Below are positions 24,809 to 36,084 of a stretch of 59,047 nucleotides of DNA, piece by piece (within the stretch, counting starts at the first letter, position 1; each line of letters begins with the position of its first letter). A program made the translations under genes and the position numbers. The stretch is taken from contig JAKSOH010000003.1 of assembly GCA_024405675.1 (NCBI GenBank), positions 1 through 59,047 on the forward strand, read 5' to 3'. Under the pieces are notes generated by a model. The model saw nothing but the letters and a program-made list of their open reading frames with translations. It was not told the origin of the DNA and ran no database searches. The stretch comes from Victivallaceae bacterium (GTDB lineage: Bacteria > Verrucomicrobiota > Lentisphaeria > Victivallales > Victivallaceae).

Positions 24809-24937
24809 TTTCTGATATTCCGTAAAGTTTCCCGTTCGTGCCGTGTATGTGTGCGAAATGAGCGCGGCGTAGTCCGTAGATTCATCGCGAACAACAAGAC
24901 TCCACCTTTTTTGCAATGGAGATTTTACCACGCACTT

Positions 24938-24966
24938 ACAATACCGAACGCAAGGAACGATTGCAA
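24938..24966 (-). promoter_or_regulatory. Predicted promoter for the deoxyribosyltransferase-like gene
   Basis: Minus strand TTGCAA (24966-24961), 17 bp, TATTGT (24943-24938). Confidence 0.5.
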
Positions 24967-25086
24967 CCTATCGAGAATGTGCTCTTTGCCAACCTTTTCC
25001 ACCAGTCTAGGGACTTTGCGACGGAACAATTCGCCGCTGGTTGTGCCCTTTGCGGCGAATCGGTCGTCGGTTGATTGCCTCCAGCA

Positions 25087-25117
25087 TAAAAAAAGGGCGG
25101 GATAAGTCCCGCCCTTT
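25087..25117 (-). terminator. Rho-independent terminator of the deacetylase/M24 operon
   Basis: On the minus strand a 10-bp stem AAGGGCGGGA / TCCCGCCCTT with loop CTTA is followed by a run of Ts ending near 25088. Confidence 0.9.
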
Positions 25118-25135
25118 CACGAATGTTCCTGAATC

Positions 25136-26302
25136 CTAGTCCAGCTTCTGGATGCCCATAAACTTCTTGCTAAGCAGCTCGCAGCCGTCCTTGGTGACGA
25201 TGCAGCCGCGCTCCCAACGCAGTCCGTACCCGTTGCCGGTGAAGAACGTGTCGATCTGGTAGGTCATGTTCTCCTTGAGCTTGTACTTGCTGGTGCTCTC
25301 AATCCACGGGCTCTCGGTTTCCATGATTCCGAGACCGTGCACCGGGCCGTACAACATGTAATCGCCCCAGCCCTGGTCGATTCCCCACTTCTCGTACTTG
25401 CGGGCGATGCTTCCGGCTTCGACTCCAGCCTTAATCAGTTCGAAGGTGTACTTGTGGGCGCGGAGTCCGAACTCGACCAGCGCCAGCTGTTCCTTTGGAA
25501 GCTTGCCGAACCAGACCGGCAAGCCGATGGAGCTGCTGTATCCGCCGACGCGGGCGCCGATGTTGAGCTGGATGATCTCGTTCTTCTTGATTTTTGCACC
25601 GGTCGGACGGCTGATGCCGTTGCTGGTACGATCGCCGCCGAAGCAGTACAAGCTGTGACCTTCGTACTCGCCGCCATTGGCGTAGATCTCGCGCTGTGCG
25701 ATACCGATGACCTGAAACTCGGTCATGCCCGGCTTCATTTCGTTGAGAATCGCCGCGACCGCCTTTTCCGCGACCTTGAAGGCCTTGCGGTGGCAGTTGA
25801 GCTCGTTCTCGCTCTTATACCAGCGGAGCGGACGGAACGTATCCTCGGCCGGAATCAGCTCGACCCCGGGCAACTGGCTCTCGAGGGCCTTGAGCGTCGG
25901 ATAGGTCATGACCGCGGTGCCGACGAGTCCGAGCTTGCGGAGTTTCTTGCTACCCATCGCCTTCTTGACGACGTCGGGATAGGTCTCAAGCGGGATTCCC
26001 GGATAGTCCGGTTCGGCGGACTCGCGGTAGTTGAGCATCTGGGAAATCGTCGGGAGTACGCTACGGCCTTGAGCGTACTTTAGGCTCTCGGGGCCGATCA
26101 GCAGGACCGGAGTTCCCTCCGCCGGAACGAATACGCCGGCTTGCTCAAAGGTCGGCCAGTACTCGGACAAGTATCTGACGTTCGCAAAGTCACCCTCGGT
26201 GCCGTGCACGAGGCATGCATCGAGACCGGCTTTCTTGATGTTCGCCTGGAACTTCGCGATGCGGTCGAAGTACTCTTGTTTCGGAATGGTGTAGTTTGCC
26301 AT
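25136..26302 (-). CDS. M24-family (creatinase/Xaa-Pro-peptidase fold) protein with degenerate metal ligands
   Basis: 388 residues, with a creatinase-type N-terminal domain (1-150, HGTEGDFANVRYLSEYWP) and a pita-bread C-terminal domain. Aminopeptidase P needs two Asp, one His and two Glu as metal ligands. Here the first Asp pair reads Asn and Ser (LNIGARVGGYSSS), the His is kept (YGPVHGLG), the first Glu is Asp (MTYQID) and only the last Glu is retained (GLRWERG). It may therefore be a metal-free creatinase-like hydrolase rather than a peptidase. The start is set by AGGAG before ATG 26302. It follows the CE4 deacetylase gene by 31 bases and ends at a strong terminator, making a two-gene operon. 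Confidence 0.82.
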   Translation of the reverse strand: MANYTIPKQEYFDRIAKFQANIKKAGLDACLVHGTEGDFANVRYLSEYWPTFEQAGVFVPAEGTPVLLIGPESLKYAQGRSVLPTISQMLNYRESAEPDYPGIPLETYPDVVKKAMGSKKLRKLGLVGTAVMTYPTLKALESQLPGVELIPAEDTFRPLRWYKSENELNCHRKAFKVAEKAVAAILNEMKPGMTEFQVIGIAQREIYANGGEYEGHSLYCFGGDRTSNGISRPTGAKIKKNEIIQLNIGARVGGYSSSIGLPVWFGKLPKEQLALVEFGLRAHKYTFELIKAGVEAGSIARKYEKWGIDQGWGDYMLYGPVHGLGIMETESPWIESTSKYKLKENMTYQIDTFFTGNGYGLRWERGCIVTKDGCELLSKKFMGIQKLD

Positions 26303-26333
26303 TTTTCTATGTTCTCCTTTGTTGGTTTGGGAA

Positions 26334-27218
26334 CTACTGGATGTCATTGAGCTGGCCGGCCTGGTAGAATTTAGCTCCGCGGTCGAGCAGCATCGAGATG
26401 AGACGATCGAACTCGCGGGCGCTGTAGTCTCCGCAGTTCTTGACGATGAATGGATCCGGAAGCACCGCTCCTTCGCCGGAGTGGAGCAGACCGCTCGGCA
26501 TCGGGGCGAATTCCCACGGGTGGGCGTAGAAACAGTAGAACGGATCGATGTTGCGCTCGGCGCAGTAGCTGGCGTATCCGTCGATGTGCTTGATCACCGC
26601 CTCGGCGTTCTCCGTCCTCCATAGCGGCCACTGGTCCATGTCACGACCGTACTGATCCTTGGAGTCCATGGAGAGATCGGCGAAATTCGGAATCTCGATA
26701 ATCTTCATGTCGCCTTTCTTGGTCCAGTCGGAGCTGCTCGGGTGGTAGGGACGGAGCTGCTCGCGGAAGTAGTACATCGGGTAGGTGGCGTCGGCTTTGT
26801 AGCCGAGACGTTCCAGCGCGTTGACTACCGCGGTGGAACCGAAGAGACGCGGGCACCGGAAGCTAGTCGGATGCACTCCGGAGATGTCGGTGACGATTTC
26901 GGTGGCTAGTTCAAGCCGGTGTTCGACTTCCTCGGGAAGAACCGGCATCATGCCGGGAATTTCGAAGAGCGAGTCGCCGATCGTCTCGTGGAAGAGAGTG
27001 TGGCAACCGATTTCGTGTCCCTCGTCGCGAACGAGCTTTACGATGTCCGGGTTGTTCTTCGCCGCATCGGCTGTGAAGAAGAACGTTGCCGTGATGTTGT
27101 GTTTCTTGAGCATCGCGACGATTTTCTTTGCTCCGATCGGGAACCCTCGATACCAGCTTGTCCAGCTGCCGATGTCAGGCTCCATGTCGAATCCGAGTAC
27201 TACTTGCATTCCAGCCAT
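26334..27218 (-). CDS. Polysaccharide deacetylase family protein (CE4/NodB, PgdA/PuuE-like subgroup)
   Basis: 294 residues, no signal peptide. The NodB-fold motifs are present. The first is FDMEPD at 10-15, with D11 as the likely metal or base residue and replacing the usual TFDDG. The second is GHEIGCHTLFHE with metal ligands H73 and H77. The third is SFRCPRLFG with the conserved Arg. The shape, the DME variant and the absence of an export signal resemble the cytoplasmic PgdA/PuuE (allantoinase) subgroup more than classical chitin deacetylases, so the substrate may be a small amide. Paired with the M24 creatinase-fold gene this hints at an amide or amidine breakdown route. AGGAGG precedes the ATG. 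Confidence 0.83.
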   Translation of the reverse strand: MAGMQVVLGFDMEPDIGSWTSWYRGFPIGAKKIVAMLKKHNITATFFFTADAAKNNPDIVKLVRDEGHEIGCHTLFHETIGDSLFEIPGMMPVLPEEVEHRLELATEIVTDISGVHPTSFRCPRLFGSTAVVNALERLGYKADATYPMYYFREQLRPYHPSSSDWTKKGDMKIIEIPNFADLSMDSKDQYGRDMDQWPLWRTENAEAVIKHIDGYASYCAERNIDPFYCFYAHPWEFAPMPSGLLHSGEGAVLPDPFIVKNCGDYSAREFDRLISMLLDRGAKFYQAGQLNDIQ

Positions 27219-27264
27219 TTTATCCTCCTACAATGTGGTTTTTGACTGATTGCGCATCAAAAAT

Positions 27265-27293
27265 AACATAATGTGGTCTGCCGGTGTTTGCAA
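27265..27293 (-). promoter_or_regulatory. Promoter of the deacetylase/M24 operon
   Basis: Minus strand TTGCAA (27293-27288), 17 bp, TATGTT (27270-27265). Divergent from the ligase-fusion promoter, with 37 bp between the two -35 boxes. CCACATT occurs twice in the leader. Confidence 0.58.
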
Positions 27294-27330
27294 GCATGCG
27301 GGCGATCGTGCGCTCGCATGCGCATAGCGG

Positions 27331-27359
27331 TTGCACGCGACTGCGCTTCGTGCTATATT
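27331..27359 (+). promoter_or_regulatory. Promoter of the XRE-cupin-ligase gene
   Basis: TTGCAC at 27331-27336, 17 bp, TATATT at 27354-27359; leader of about 65 bases with GGGGAAAGG before the ATG. Confidence 0.58.
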
Positions 27360-27431
27360 TACGACTTGAAATATTCCCGGCGTCGTCCGGGTTCGGTTGA
27401 TTTTGTCGTTCTTATTCTGGGGAAAGGTGAA

Positions 27432-29693
27432 ATGGACAACTTGTTCATGCAGGTGGGGAACCGCATCAGGGATATCCGCCAGGTGCTGGACATTCCGGCG
27501 GCGGAAATGGCGCGTGTTACCGGCGTTTCCGAAAAGGAGTATCTTGAGCACGAGGAGGGCAAGGTCGACAGCTGCTTCTCGTTTCTCTATCTTTGCGCCG
27601 AGCGCTTCGGCATCGACGTCAGCGACCTGGTGCGCGGAGAACAGCCGCGCCTTACGTTCTACAACGTCACCCGCAAGGGGCAGGGCATGCCGATCAAGCG
27701 GCGCGCGGAACTGGACTACCATCATCTCGCCCCGATGATCAAGAACCGCCATGCGGAGCCGCTCCTCGTCATGGCGCAGCCACAGGACGAGAGCCTGCCG
27801 ATACCGCTTTCGACGCATTCCGGACACGAGTTCGACTACATCCTTTCCGGACAGCTGCGCGTCCAGCTTGGCGACACGATCGAGGTACTCAATCCAGGTG
27901 ACAGCGTATTCTACGATTCCGGCCGTCCGCACGGCATGGTTGCGGGGCAGGGCAAGCCATGTCAGTTCCTCGCCATCGTCATGCAGGGTGCCGGCGATCT
28001 TCCGCACAAGGTCGAGATCAAAAAGAGCGAGCTTTCCAATCGCAACGAACGTGATTTCATCTACCGCCGCTTCATGGACGAGACGCTCGACGAGCGCGGA
28101 TGCCTGAAGGGCGTCAAGTTCCATTATCCGGACAACTTCAACTTCGCCTATGACGTCGTCGACGCCTTGGCTGAGAAGGTTCCGGACAAGGTCGCCCTCC
28201 ATTGGATCGGCCGCGACAACGAGGAGAAGATATTCACCTTCCGCGACATCTCCAGGCTGTCCTGCAAGGCGGCCAACTACCTGGTGAGCCTCGGCGTCAA
28301 GCGTGGCGACCGCGTGATGATGGTGCTGCGCCGCAACTGGCAGTTCTGGATTCTCCAGATGGCGCTACACCGCATCGGCGCGACGTCGGTTCTCGCGGTC
28401 AACCAGTTGCTAAAGCACGATTTCGTGTACCGTTTCAACAAGGCCAACATCAAGGCTGTCATAATCACCGCATTCGGCGATGTGATGAAGGAGGCGGACG
28501 CCGCGGCGAACGAGTGTCCGGGCGTTCTGGTCCGGATCGGCGTAAACGGCACGATTCCCGGATGGCAGGATTTTGACGCATCGCTCGAACTCTTCAGCGA
28601 TACCTTCAAGCGTCCAGAAGACCAGAAGTCCACGGATCCGATGCTCATGTTCTTCAGTAGCGGTACCACCGGATATCCCAAGTTGGTCACGCATAGCTTC
28701 TCATATCCGCTCGGCCACATCGTCACTGCGCGTTGGTGGCAGGATGTAAATCCGGACGGTCTGCACCTGACCATATCCGACACCGGCTGGGCCAAGGCCA
28801 TGTGGGGCAAGCTCTATGGACAGTGGCTTTGCGAAACCGGAGTGTTCGTCTACGATTTCGACCGGTTCAATGCCGACGAAATCATGCCGCTCTTCGCCAA
28901 GTGTGGCATCACCACATTCTGCGCGCCGCCCACAATGTACCGTTTCTTCATCCGTCAGGATCTGTCTAAATACGACTTCTCGACGCTACAGCACGCCGCT
29001 ATCGCCGGCGAGGCGCTGAACCCCGAGGTGTTCAACCAGTTTCTCAAGAGCACGGGACTCAAGGTGATGGAAGGATTCGGACAGACCGAGAGCACGGCCA
29101 TCATAGCCAATCTGGTCGGCATGGATCCGAAACCAGGCTCCATGGGCAAGCCGACTCCGGCGTACGATGTGCATTTGCTCGGTCCCGATGGCAATCCGGT
29201 TCCGTCCGGCCAGGTCGGCGAAATTTGCATCAAGGCCGAGCCGCACCAAGTTCCCGGACTCTTCTACGAGTACGGTGGCGACGAGGAAAACACGAAGGCC
29301 GCTTGGCATGACGGATTTTACCATACAGGCGATACCGCCTGGGTGGACGAGGACGGATACTATTGGTACGAGGGGCGTATCGACGACCTCATCAAGTCCA
29401 GCGGATACCGCATCGGACCATTCGAAGTGGAGAGCGCCATCATGGAGCTGCCGTATGTTCTCGAATGCGCCGTGGTCGGCGTTCCCGATCCGGTCCGCAC
29501 CCAGCTGGTCAAGGCGTTTATCGTTCTCACCAAGGGCAAGGAGCCAAGCGAGGAGCTGAAGAAGGAAATCCAGGAGTACGTCAAGCATGCGACGGCGCCG
29601 TACAAGTACCCGCGTCTGGTGGATTTCGTCACCGAGCTTCCAAAGACTGCGAGCGGCAAAATCAAGCGCAACGAACTGCGCAAGATGTACTGA
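27432..29693 (+). CDS. XRE helix-turn-helix / cupin / AMP-forming acyl-CoA ligase fusion
   Basis: 753 residues. Residues 1-70 are an XRE-type HTH (RIRDIRQVLDIPAAEMARVTGVSEKEYLEHEEG). About 95-195 is a cupin (LSTHSGHEFDYILSGQLRVQL...NPGDSVFYDSGRPHGM) with the His/Glu metal motif. From about 210 follows a complete AMP-binding ligase: SSGTTGYPK P-loop near 410, GFGQTES, YHTGDTAWVDEDGYYWYEGR and the catalytic Lys in TASGKIKRNEL. The ligase half resembles medium-chain or aryl acyl-CoA synthetases of the acetyl-CoA synthetase type. Elsewhere the HTH-cupin protein is usually a separate gene beside such a ligase, so the fusion could make a substrate-sensing or self-regulating enzyme. It is divergent from the CE4/M24 operon. 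Confidence 0.9.
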   Translation: MDNLFMQVGNRIRDIRQVLDIPAAEMARVTGVSEKEYLEHEEGKVDSCFSFLYLCAERFGIDVSDLVRGEQPRLTFYNVTRKGQGMPIKRRAELDYHHLAPMIKNRHAEPLLVMAQPQDESLPIPLSTHSGHEFDYILSGQLRVQLGDTIEVLNPGDSVFYDSGRPHGMVAGQGKPCQFLAIVMQGAGDLPHKVEIKKSELSNRNERDFIYRRFMDETLDERGCLKGVKFHYPDNFNFAYDVVDALAEKVPDKVALHWIGRDNEEKIFTFRDISRLSCKAANYLVSLGVKRGDRVMMVLRRNWQFWILQMALHRIGATSVLAVNQLLKHDFVYRFNKANIKAVIITAFGDVMKEADAAANECPGVLVRIGVNGTIPGWQDFDASLELFSDTFKRPEDQKSTDPMLMFFSSGTTGYPKLVTHSFSYPLGHIVTARWWQDVNPDGLHLTISDTGWAKAMWGKLYGQWLCETGVFVYDFDRFNADEIMPLFAKCGITTFCAPPTMYRFFIRQDLSKYDFSTLQHAAIAGEALNPEVFNQFLKSTGLKVMEGFGQTESTAIIANLVGMDPKPGSMGKPTPAYDVHLLGPDGNPVPSGQVGEICIKAEPHQVPGLFYEYGGDEENTKAAWHDGFYHTGDTAWVDEDGYYWYEGRIDDLIKSSGYRIGPFEVESAIMELPYVLECAVVGVPDPVRTQLVKAFIVLTKGKEPSEELKKEIQEYVKHATAPYKYPRLVDFVTELPKTASGKIKRNELRKMY

Positions 29694-29712
29694 AACTGAT
29701 AGACTGGCTTTT

Positions 29713-31374
<1,662 letters not shown>

Positions 31375-31402
<28 letters not shown>

Positions 31403-32160
31403 CCGTTGCCTTTTTTGACCATATCCAAGAGAGTCTCGGACTCCTTGTTTTTATCGGGGTTGTCGGAGGCATGCCTGATGACTACGGTTTCCCTCGGCTC
31501 GTTCAAAGACCTGGCCTCCTCCTCCGTAAGAAACTCGATGTAATCGATTTCTGCTCGACCGGACCGGTGGGAATTCTGGGTGTTGCCGCTTATCACCAGG
31601 GCGTACCGATTATTGATCTCCCTTCCGTAGATTTTTTGGAAGTCATTCCAGACATTCCGTTCGCGCACCACCCATTCCCCTTCTTTCGTATCGTTGTTGT
31701 CCATGATGAATCCGGTGGTGACCACGGATCCGCCCATGTATTTACGCCTGCAGGTTGTTCCGAGGTCTTCCACGTTGCCCCAGAGATAGCCTATGGAAGT
31801 CTTCGTCAGGCCGGCGTCATCTCCGATATATATGGCCGCAATCTGGTCGTCGTAATTCCCGGAAGAGAGATACAATGATTGCTTGGCTCTCCAGCGCCAT
31901 CGCATCACCGGATAGCGCTTCAGGTTTACCTTTGGTAGCGTGGCGATGCGCCCGGAGGAGTTCGCGGACTTGATGACGAGGACGTTGCCGCAGCAGTCCG
32001 AATCATATTCCATGAAGAACTCGGTCTTCTTTATCAGCGGTATCTTTCCGGTGTATATCCAGTCTTCGGTGCTGTCGATCTTACCGAAGTCGATACGAAT
32101 GGCCGCGTCCGCCGCAATGGCGCAGAAAGCAAATATAGCCGCCATCGCAGCGCGTTTCAT
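31375..32160 (-). CDS. Exported DUF3047-like protein
   Basis: 261 residues with a signal peptide (MKRAAMAAIFAFCAIAADA). The mature part is beta-rich, with LKRYPVMRWRWRAKQSL, YDDQIAAIYIGDDAG and a terminal RAEIDYIEFLTEEEA. The tryptophan-rich WRWR region and the order of these blocks match DUF3047, a periplasmic family of unknown function. The last ~35 residues are charged and likely flexible. The start overlaps the stop of the lytic transglycosylase gene as ATGA, so the two are probably made together, pointing to a cell-wall or envelope role. The end overlaps the DJ-1 gene by 28 bases. Confidence 0.75.
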
Positions 32161-32723
32161 TTCGCATTTCTCCTGGATTTGTACATGGCGTAGCGATCCA
32201 TGATGGCCTTGACGTAGGCATGAGTGGACTTGATGTCGATGTTGCCCATAACGTCGCCGGATGCTTTTTTCGGACGCCATCTTCTGGCCCGGCTGGGGCC
32301 GGCGTTGTAGCGAGCCAGGGCGAGCTCGGCGCATTGCCGGTAACCGGAATATTCGCGGAATCCGACTGCCAAATAGCGGCATCCGGCGTCGAGATTGCGT
32401 CGCACATCGAAGAATGCCGACGATCCCGGGTAGGGGATGTGTTTGGACCTGGCCCATTCGCGGCCTACCGAGTCCGGAGTCACCTGCATGAGTCCGCGCT
32501 CGCCGGCCGCGCCCTTCGCGTAGCAATCGAACTTGCTTTCGCGGAAAATCAGCGCCCGCACCAGATCGGGATCGAGCCCGTGCCTGGCGCTGGCTTCGCA
32601 TATTTCAGAAGCATACCAGGTGTCGTCAGGGGAGATTGTCACCAAGGGAATCGCTGAAATGAAAATCATCGCGGACGACCCCGCGAGGAGTCCTGTCGTG
32701 ATTTTTCGTGTTCGCGGATTCAT
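32157..32723 (-). CDS. SLT-type lytic transglycosylase
   Basis: 188 residues. An N-terminal signal or anchor (ITTGLLAGSSAMIFISAIPLVTI) is followed by a lone SLT domain. The catalytic Glu is E62 in RALIFRESKFD. Other hallmarks are GAAGERGLMQVTP, AGCRYLAVGF and ALARYNAGPSRARRW. It cleaves peptidoglycan with formation of anhydromuramic acid. The protein is compact, without LysM or other binding domains, similar to the E. coli EmtA/MltE class. It begins 3 bases after the upstream exported gene and overlaps the DUF3047 gene by ATGA, within the six-gene aspS operon. Confidence 0.92.
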   Translation of the reverse strand: MNPRTRKITTGLLAGSSAMIFISAIPLVTISPDDTWYASEICEASARHGLDPDLVRALIFRESKFDCYAKGAAGERGLMQVTPDSVGREWARSKHIPYPGSSAFFDVRRNLDAGCRYLAVGFREYSGYRQCAELALARYNAGPSRARRWRPKKASGDVMGNIDIKSTHAYVKAIMDRYAMYKSRRNAK

Positions 32724-32726
32724 TCT

Positions 32727-33659
32727 CTAGAACGTGAGTTCTTCCTGACTGTTTCCCAACTTTGACATGAGAGATTCGAAGTTCTCCTTGATCGATTCGC
32801 AGAGCAACCTGATCAACTCCTCGTCGGCCGTGATTTCGAATCGTAGCAAGGTTCCGTCGGCGGAGCAACGCAGCGCCTTCGACATCTTCTTCTGCCCGAC
32901 TGAATCCGGCTGAAAGAGAATCCCCCCGATGATCCCCGAGTATAGCGGGGCGACCATCGCCGTTTGCGTGGCGGTGTCGGCGGAGTCCAGATCTATCTTG
33001 CCGCGGATGCGTATGCCACGTTGCGACTCGCCGAAAAGTTCGGTCCAAGTGCATATGTAGCCCTCGTCTGTGCTCTCGCTGAGAAAACCGGCCATGAAGG
33101 CGATCTTGCCATCGGTGTCGAATGTCGAGAGCATCCCCTCGAGCTGATTGGAGATGCCGCGCGGCATGCTGTAGATGTTGGCCAGCTGATTGTAGTCGGT
33201 TGCCAGCATCACGCCGTCGGCGAGCTTGATCATGCCGACCGACGGTTCGGTCGCATCGGGATCGACGGGGTCGAACAGCACGATTACCGTCTTGCCGTTC
33301 ATTTCGCGGATTTCCGACTTGACGTCCTTGCCCTTGAGCTGCACGTAGTTTACGAAGTCGCTCGTGGACTTCATCTTGAGCAGAATGCCGGACATTTGGC
33401 TCTTCCAGTCGAGAAACGCCATTGCCGACTCGAACATGGGCATGGTCCTGAACGTGGTCGCCGCCTGTGGGTTGGAGAGATTCTTCAGTTTCTCATGTTC
33501 CAGCAGCGGCTTGATGTCGGGATGCTTTATCAGGGCGTCGGCGTCCAGGTAAATTACCATGTCGGCATCGGTCGGAACATACTGGCGCAGTTCGCGCTCG
33601 CCGGCAAGGACCGGCAAGGCGAGAGCCAGCATTAACAATGCGGTGGCCAGCTGCTTCAT
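32727..33659 (-). CDS. Exported protein of unknown function
   Basis: 310 residues with a classical signal peptide ([21 protein letters not shown]). The mature part resembles the DUF3352-like exported proteins of planctomycetes and relatives in style: an early [17 protein letters not shown] block, alternating strands and helices, and a middle [22 protein letters not shown] see no catalytic signature. The ATG overlaps the aspS stop (ATGA) and the stop is 3 bases from the lytic transglycosylase start, so it is translated as part of that operon. Function is unknown; location in the periplasm or outer surface is inferred. Confidence 0.7.
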   Translation of the reverse strand: MKQLATALLMLALALPVLAGERELRQYVPTDADMVIYLDADALIKHPDIKPLLEHEKLKNLSNPQAATTFRTMPMFESAMAFLDWKSQMSGILLKMKSTSDFVNYVQLKGKDVKSEIREMNGKTVIVLFDPVDPDATEPSVGMIKLADGVMLATDYNQLANIYSMPRGISNQLEGMLSTFDTDGKIAFMAGFLSESTDEGYICTWTELFGESQRGIRIRGKIDLDSADTATQTAMVAPLYSGIIGGILFQPDSVGQKKMSKALRCSADGTLLRFEITADEELIRLLCESIKENFESLMSKLGNSQEELTF

Positions 33660-35443
33660 TGTGCCTGGGTTTCCTGCTGCTTTTTCGGCAGGTTGACTTG
33701 GATATGCAATTCGCGGAGCTGCTGAATCGTAACCGGCGCCGGCGCATTCATCATCAAGTCCTCCGCCTGCTGGTTGAACGGGAAAGCGATGACCTCGCGG
33801 ATGTTAGGTTCGTCGGCCAGAAGCATGACCATGCGGTCGACTCCCGGAGCGATGCCGCCGTGCGGTGGAGCACCCAGCTTGAAGGCGTTGATCATGCCGC
33901 CGAATTTCTCGTCGACGACGTCGCGGCCGTAGCCGGCGATCTCGAACGCCTTGTACATGATGTCCGGACGATGGTTGCGGATGGCTCCGCTGGAGAGTTC
34001 TATGCCGTTGCAGACGATGTCGTACTGCCAGGCGAGGACATCGAGCGGATTCTGCTTCTCGAGCGCCTCGAGTCCGCCCTGCGGCATCGAGAACGGGTTG
34101 TGGCAGAACACCGGCTTCCCGGTCTCCTCGTCGAGCTCGTACATCGGGAAGTCGACGATCCAGCAGAACTTGAATACGTTGTCATCGATGAGCCCGAGAC
34201 GGCGTCCCATCTCCGGGATAACCGCTCCGCCGACCTTCTGGACGGCGCGCTCCTTGTCGGCGAGGAAGAACACGGCGTCCCCGTCCTCGACCTTGCAAAT
34301 GTCGTGGATATTCTGGATGACGGCCGGATCGAGAAACTTGACGATCGGACTTTTCTGGGTGTCTCCGGTCCAGATGATGTAGGCCATTCCCTTGGCTCCA
34401 TTCTCCTGGGCGAATCCAATCATGTCGTCGAAGAACTTGCGCGGACGATCGGAGACCTTGGGGGCGCGGATGGCGCGGACGATTCCGCCCTCCTCGATGC
34501 AGCCGGCGAAAGCCTTGAAACCGCAACCGCGGAAGCATACTGTGACGTCGACCCTCTCAAGCGGGATGCGCAAATCCGGCTTGTCGGATCCGAAGCGGCG
34601 CATGGCGTCGCGATAGGCGATTCTCGGGAACGGCGGGGCGTCGAATTTCTTGGTGCTGAACTTGGTGAAGACATCCTGAAGCAGTCCTTCGATGACGGCG
34701 AAGATGTCATCCTGCTCGGCGAAGCTCATCTCGACGTCCAGCTGATAAAACTCGCCGGGACTGCGGTCGGCGCGCGCGTCCTCGTCGCGGAAGCACGGAG
34801 CGATCTGGAAGTAGCGATCGAATCCAGCTACCATCAGCAACTGCTTGAACTGCTGCGGAGCTTGTGGCAGGGCGTAGAATTTGCCGGGATGCAGACGGGA
34901 CGGCACGAGGTAGTCCCTGGCTCCCTCCGGGCTGCTGGCGGTGAGAATCGGCGTCTGGTATTCGGTGAATCCGGCTCCGCGCATGTAGTCGCGAATCGCG
35001 GCGATAACGTTGCTTCGCAGGACGATGTTGTTGTGCAACTCGGTACGGCGCAGGTCGAGGAAGCGGTACTTGAGACGCATGTTCTCGGGCGCCGAATCGT
35101 CCTTGGCCACCTGGAACGGCAGCACTTCCGCTTCGCCGAGCATCTCCATGTCGGTGGCCTTGATCTCGATTTCACCGGTGGCCAGCTTCGGGTTGACTGT
35201 CTCGGGCGTACGGGCCACGACTTCGCCGTCGAAGCGGACAACAGACTCGACGCGCCACTTGTCAAGAGCGCGGTAGAAGTTGCACTCCGGATCGATGACG
35301 ATCTGGGTCATGCCGTAATGGTCGCGCAGATCGATGAAGATGATGCCGCCGTGGTCGCGGACGCTGTGGATCCATCCGGCGACGCGGACGGTCTTGCCGA
35401 TGTCCGCCTTGCGCAGGCATCCGCACGTATGGTTTCTGTACAT
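33656..35443 (-). CDS. aspS: Aspartyl-tRNA synthetase
   Basis: 595 residues, bacterial-type length including the GAD insertion (about 285-420). The N-terminal OB fold binds the anticodon ([23 protein letters not shown]). Class II motif 2 is [19 protein letters not shown] and motif 3 is [13 protein letters not shown]. The enzyme charges tRNA-Asp; whether it also charges tRNA-Asn cannot be judged here. The start at 35443 is set by AGGAG before the ATG. It heads the operon aspS, exported unknown, lytic transglycosylase, DUF3047, DJ-1, tgt, all within overlaps or a few bases of each other. Confidence 0.97.
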   Translation of the reverse strand: MYRNHTCGCLRKADIGKTVRVAGWIHSVRDHGGIIFIDLRDHYGMTQIVIDPECNFYRALDKWRVESVVRFDGEVVARTPETVNPKLATGEIEIKATDMEMLGEAEVLPFQVAKDDSAPENMRLKYRFLDLRRTELHNNIVLRSNVIAAIRDYMRGAGFTEYQTPILTASSPEGARDYLVPSRLHPGKFYALPQAPQQFKQLLMVAGFDRYFQIAPCFRDEDARADRSPGEFYQLDVEMSFAEQDDIFAVIEGLLQDVFTKFSTKKFDAPPFPRIAYRDAMRRFGSDKPDLRIPLERVDVTVCFRGCGFKAFAGCIEEGGIVRAIRAPKVSDRPRKFFDDMIGFAQENGAKGMAYIIWTGDTQKSPIVKFLDPAVIQNIHDICKVEDGDAVFFLADKERAVQKVGGAVIPEMGRRLGLIDDNVFKFCWIVDFPMYELDEETGKPVFCHNPFSMPQGGLEALEKQNPLDVLAWQYDIVCNGIELSSGAIRNHRPDIMYKAFEIAGYGRDVVDEKFGGMINAFKLGAPPHGGIAPGVDRMVMLLADEPNIREVIAFPFNQQAEDLMMNAPAPVTIQQLRELHIQVNLPKKQQETQAQ

Positions 35444-35504
35444 TTTGAAAACTCCTGTGTTGGCCTCCGCCACTTGGCGGAATTTACATTCAAATTGTAA
35501 AAGT

Positions 35505-35533
35505 AATATAACCCCTGATGAGCGAATTTTCCA
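35505..35533 (-). promoter_or_regulatory. Predicted aspS operon promoter
   Basis: Minus strand TGGAAA (35533-35528), 17 bp, TATATT (35510-35505). The leader contains a small hairpin (TCCGCC-ACTT-GGCGGA, 35466-35481). Confidence 0.5.
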
Positions 35534-35544
35534 CAGGGGAAACG

Positions 35545-36084
35545 CTACTTACCTGAGTTGTTCCCGCCGGCCGGTGCCGCGGAGACGATTTCCGGTATGG
35601 TCATCGCGTCCGCCATCTCGCCGCGCCCCCAGGCCACCGCGGTGCCATAGAAGAACAGTTGCATCAGCGCCCAGTAGAAGAAAATCATGCAGAAGTGTCC
35701 GGCCGCCTGGATAAATCCGATCGGCCGCGTTCTCGCTATCAATCTGACCATTACCCAGCAGGCCACTTCGAATACGACGCAGCATCCACCCAGGAACAGC
35801 GCGTTGGCTGCCGGCGTCAGCTCGAGCGGTATACCGAAGAAGAAGCAGAATACGCATGCGATCATCGCCGGGACATATCCGATTACCATGAGCACCCAGG
35901 CGGCGAAGCCGGACGCGCTCGGCGCGGTGACGCCACAAGTCTGGCAGTTCTTCCACGAAATCGCGACGCATACAAGCGTCAACAACAACATGCCGAGACC
36001 ATACAGGTCAAAGACCATCGACAGGTATTTGCGACGTTCCCTGATCCTGCGTCCGGACGACTGCTTCCCAAGTTTGGCGCTCAT
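35545..36084 (-). CDS. Four-helix integral membrane protein of unknown function
   Basis: 179 residues. After a basic N-terminus ([14 protein letters not shown]) there are four hydrophobic segments, at about 23-43, 60-85, 92-113 and 123-147. The first loop holds a CQTCG motif that could bind metal or form a disulfide. The C-terminal ~30 residues are polar. I do not recognise a family. Its ATG overlaps the corA stop (ATGA), so the two are co-translated, which suggests a role with the ion transporter or its regulation, though this is inference only. Confidence 0.7.
   Translation of the reverse strand: MSAKLGKQSSGRRIRERRKYLSMVFDLYGLGMLLLTLVCVAISWKNCQTCGVTAPSASGFAAWVLMVIGYVPAMIACVFCFFFGIPLELTPAANALFLGGCCVVFEVACWVMVRLIARTRPIGFIQAAGHFCMIFFYWALMQLFFYGTAVAWGRGEMADAMTIPEIVSAAPAGGNNSGK

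Larger units (their letters stand above)
24809..25135. other. Intergenic region holding one promoter and one terminator
   Basis: 327 bases without a gene. It contains the leader and promoter of the deoxyribosyltransferase-like gene, about 100 bases in which I recognise nothing, and the terminator of the M24-like gene. Confidence 0.5.

Noticed and set aside
24808-24931. Longer start for the deoxyribosyltransferase-like protein at 24931
   Set aside because: A promoter at 24938-24966 would start transcription at about that point, leaving no leader, and the extra residues do not fit the family.
33638-35500. 620-codon plus-strand frame opposite aspS
   Set aside because: It mirrors aspS and has no start signals; aspS carries all synthetase motifs.
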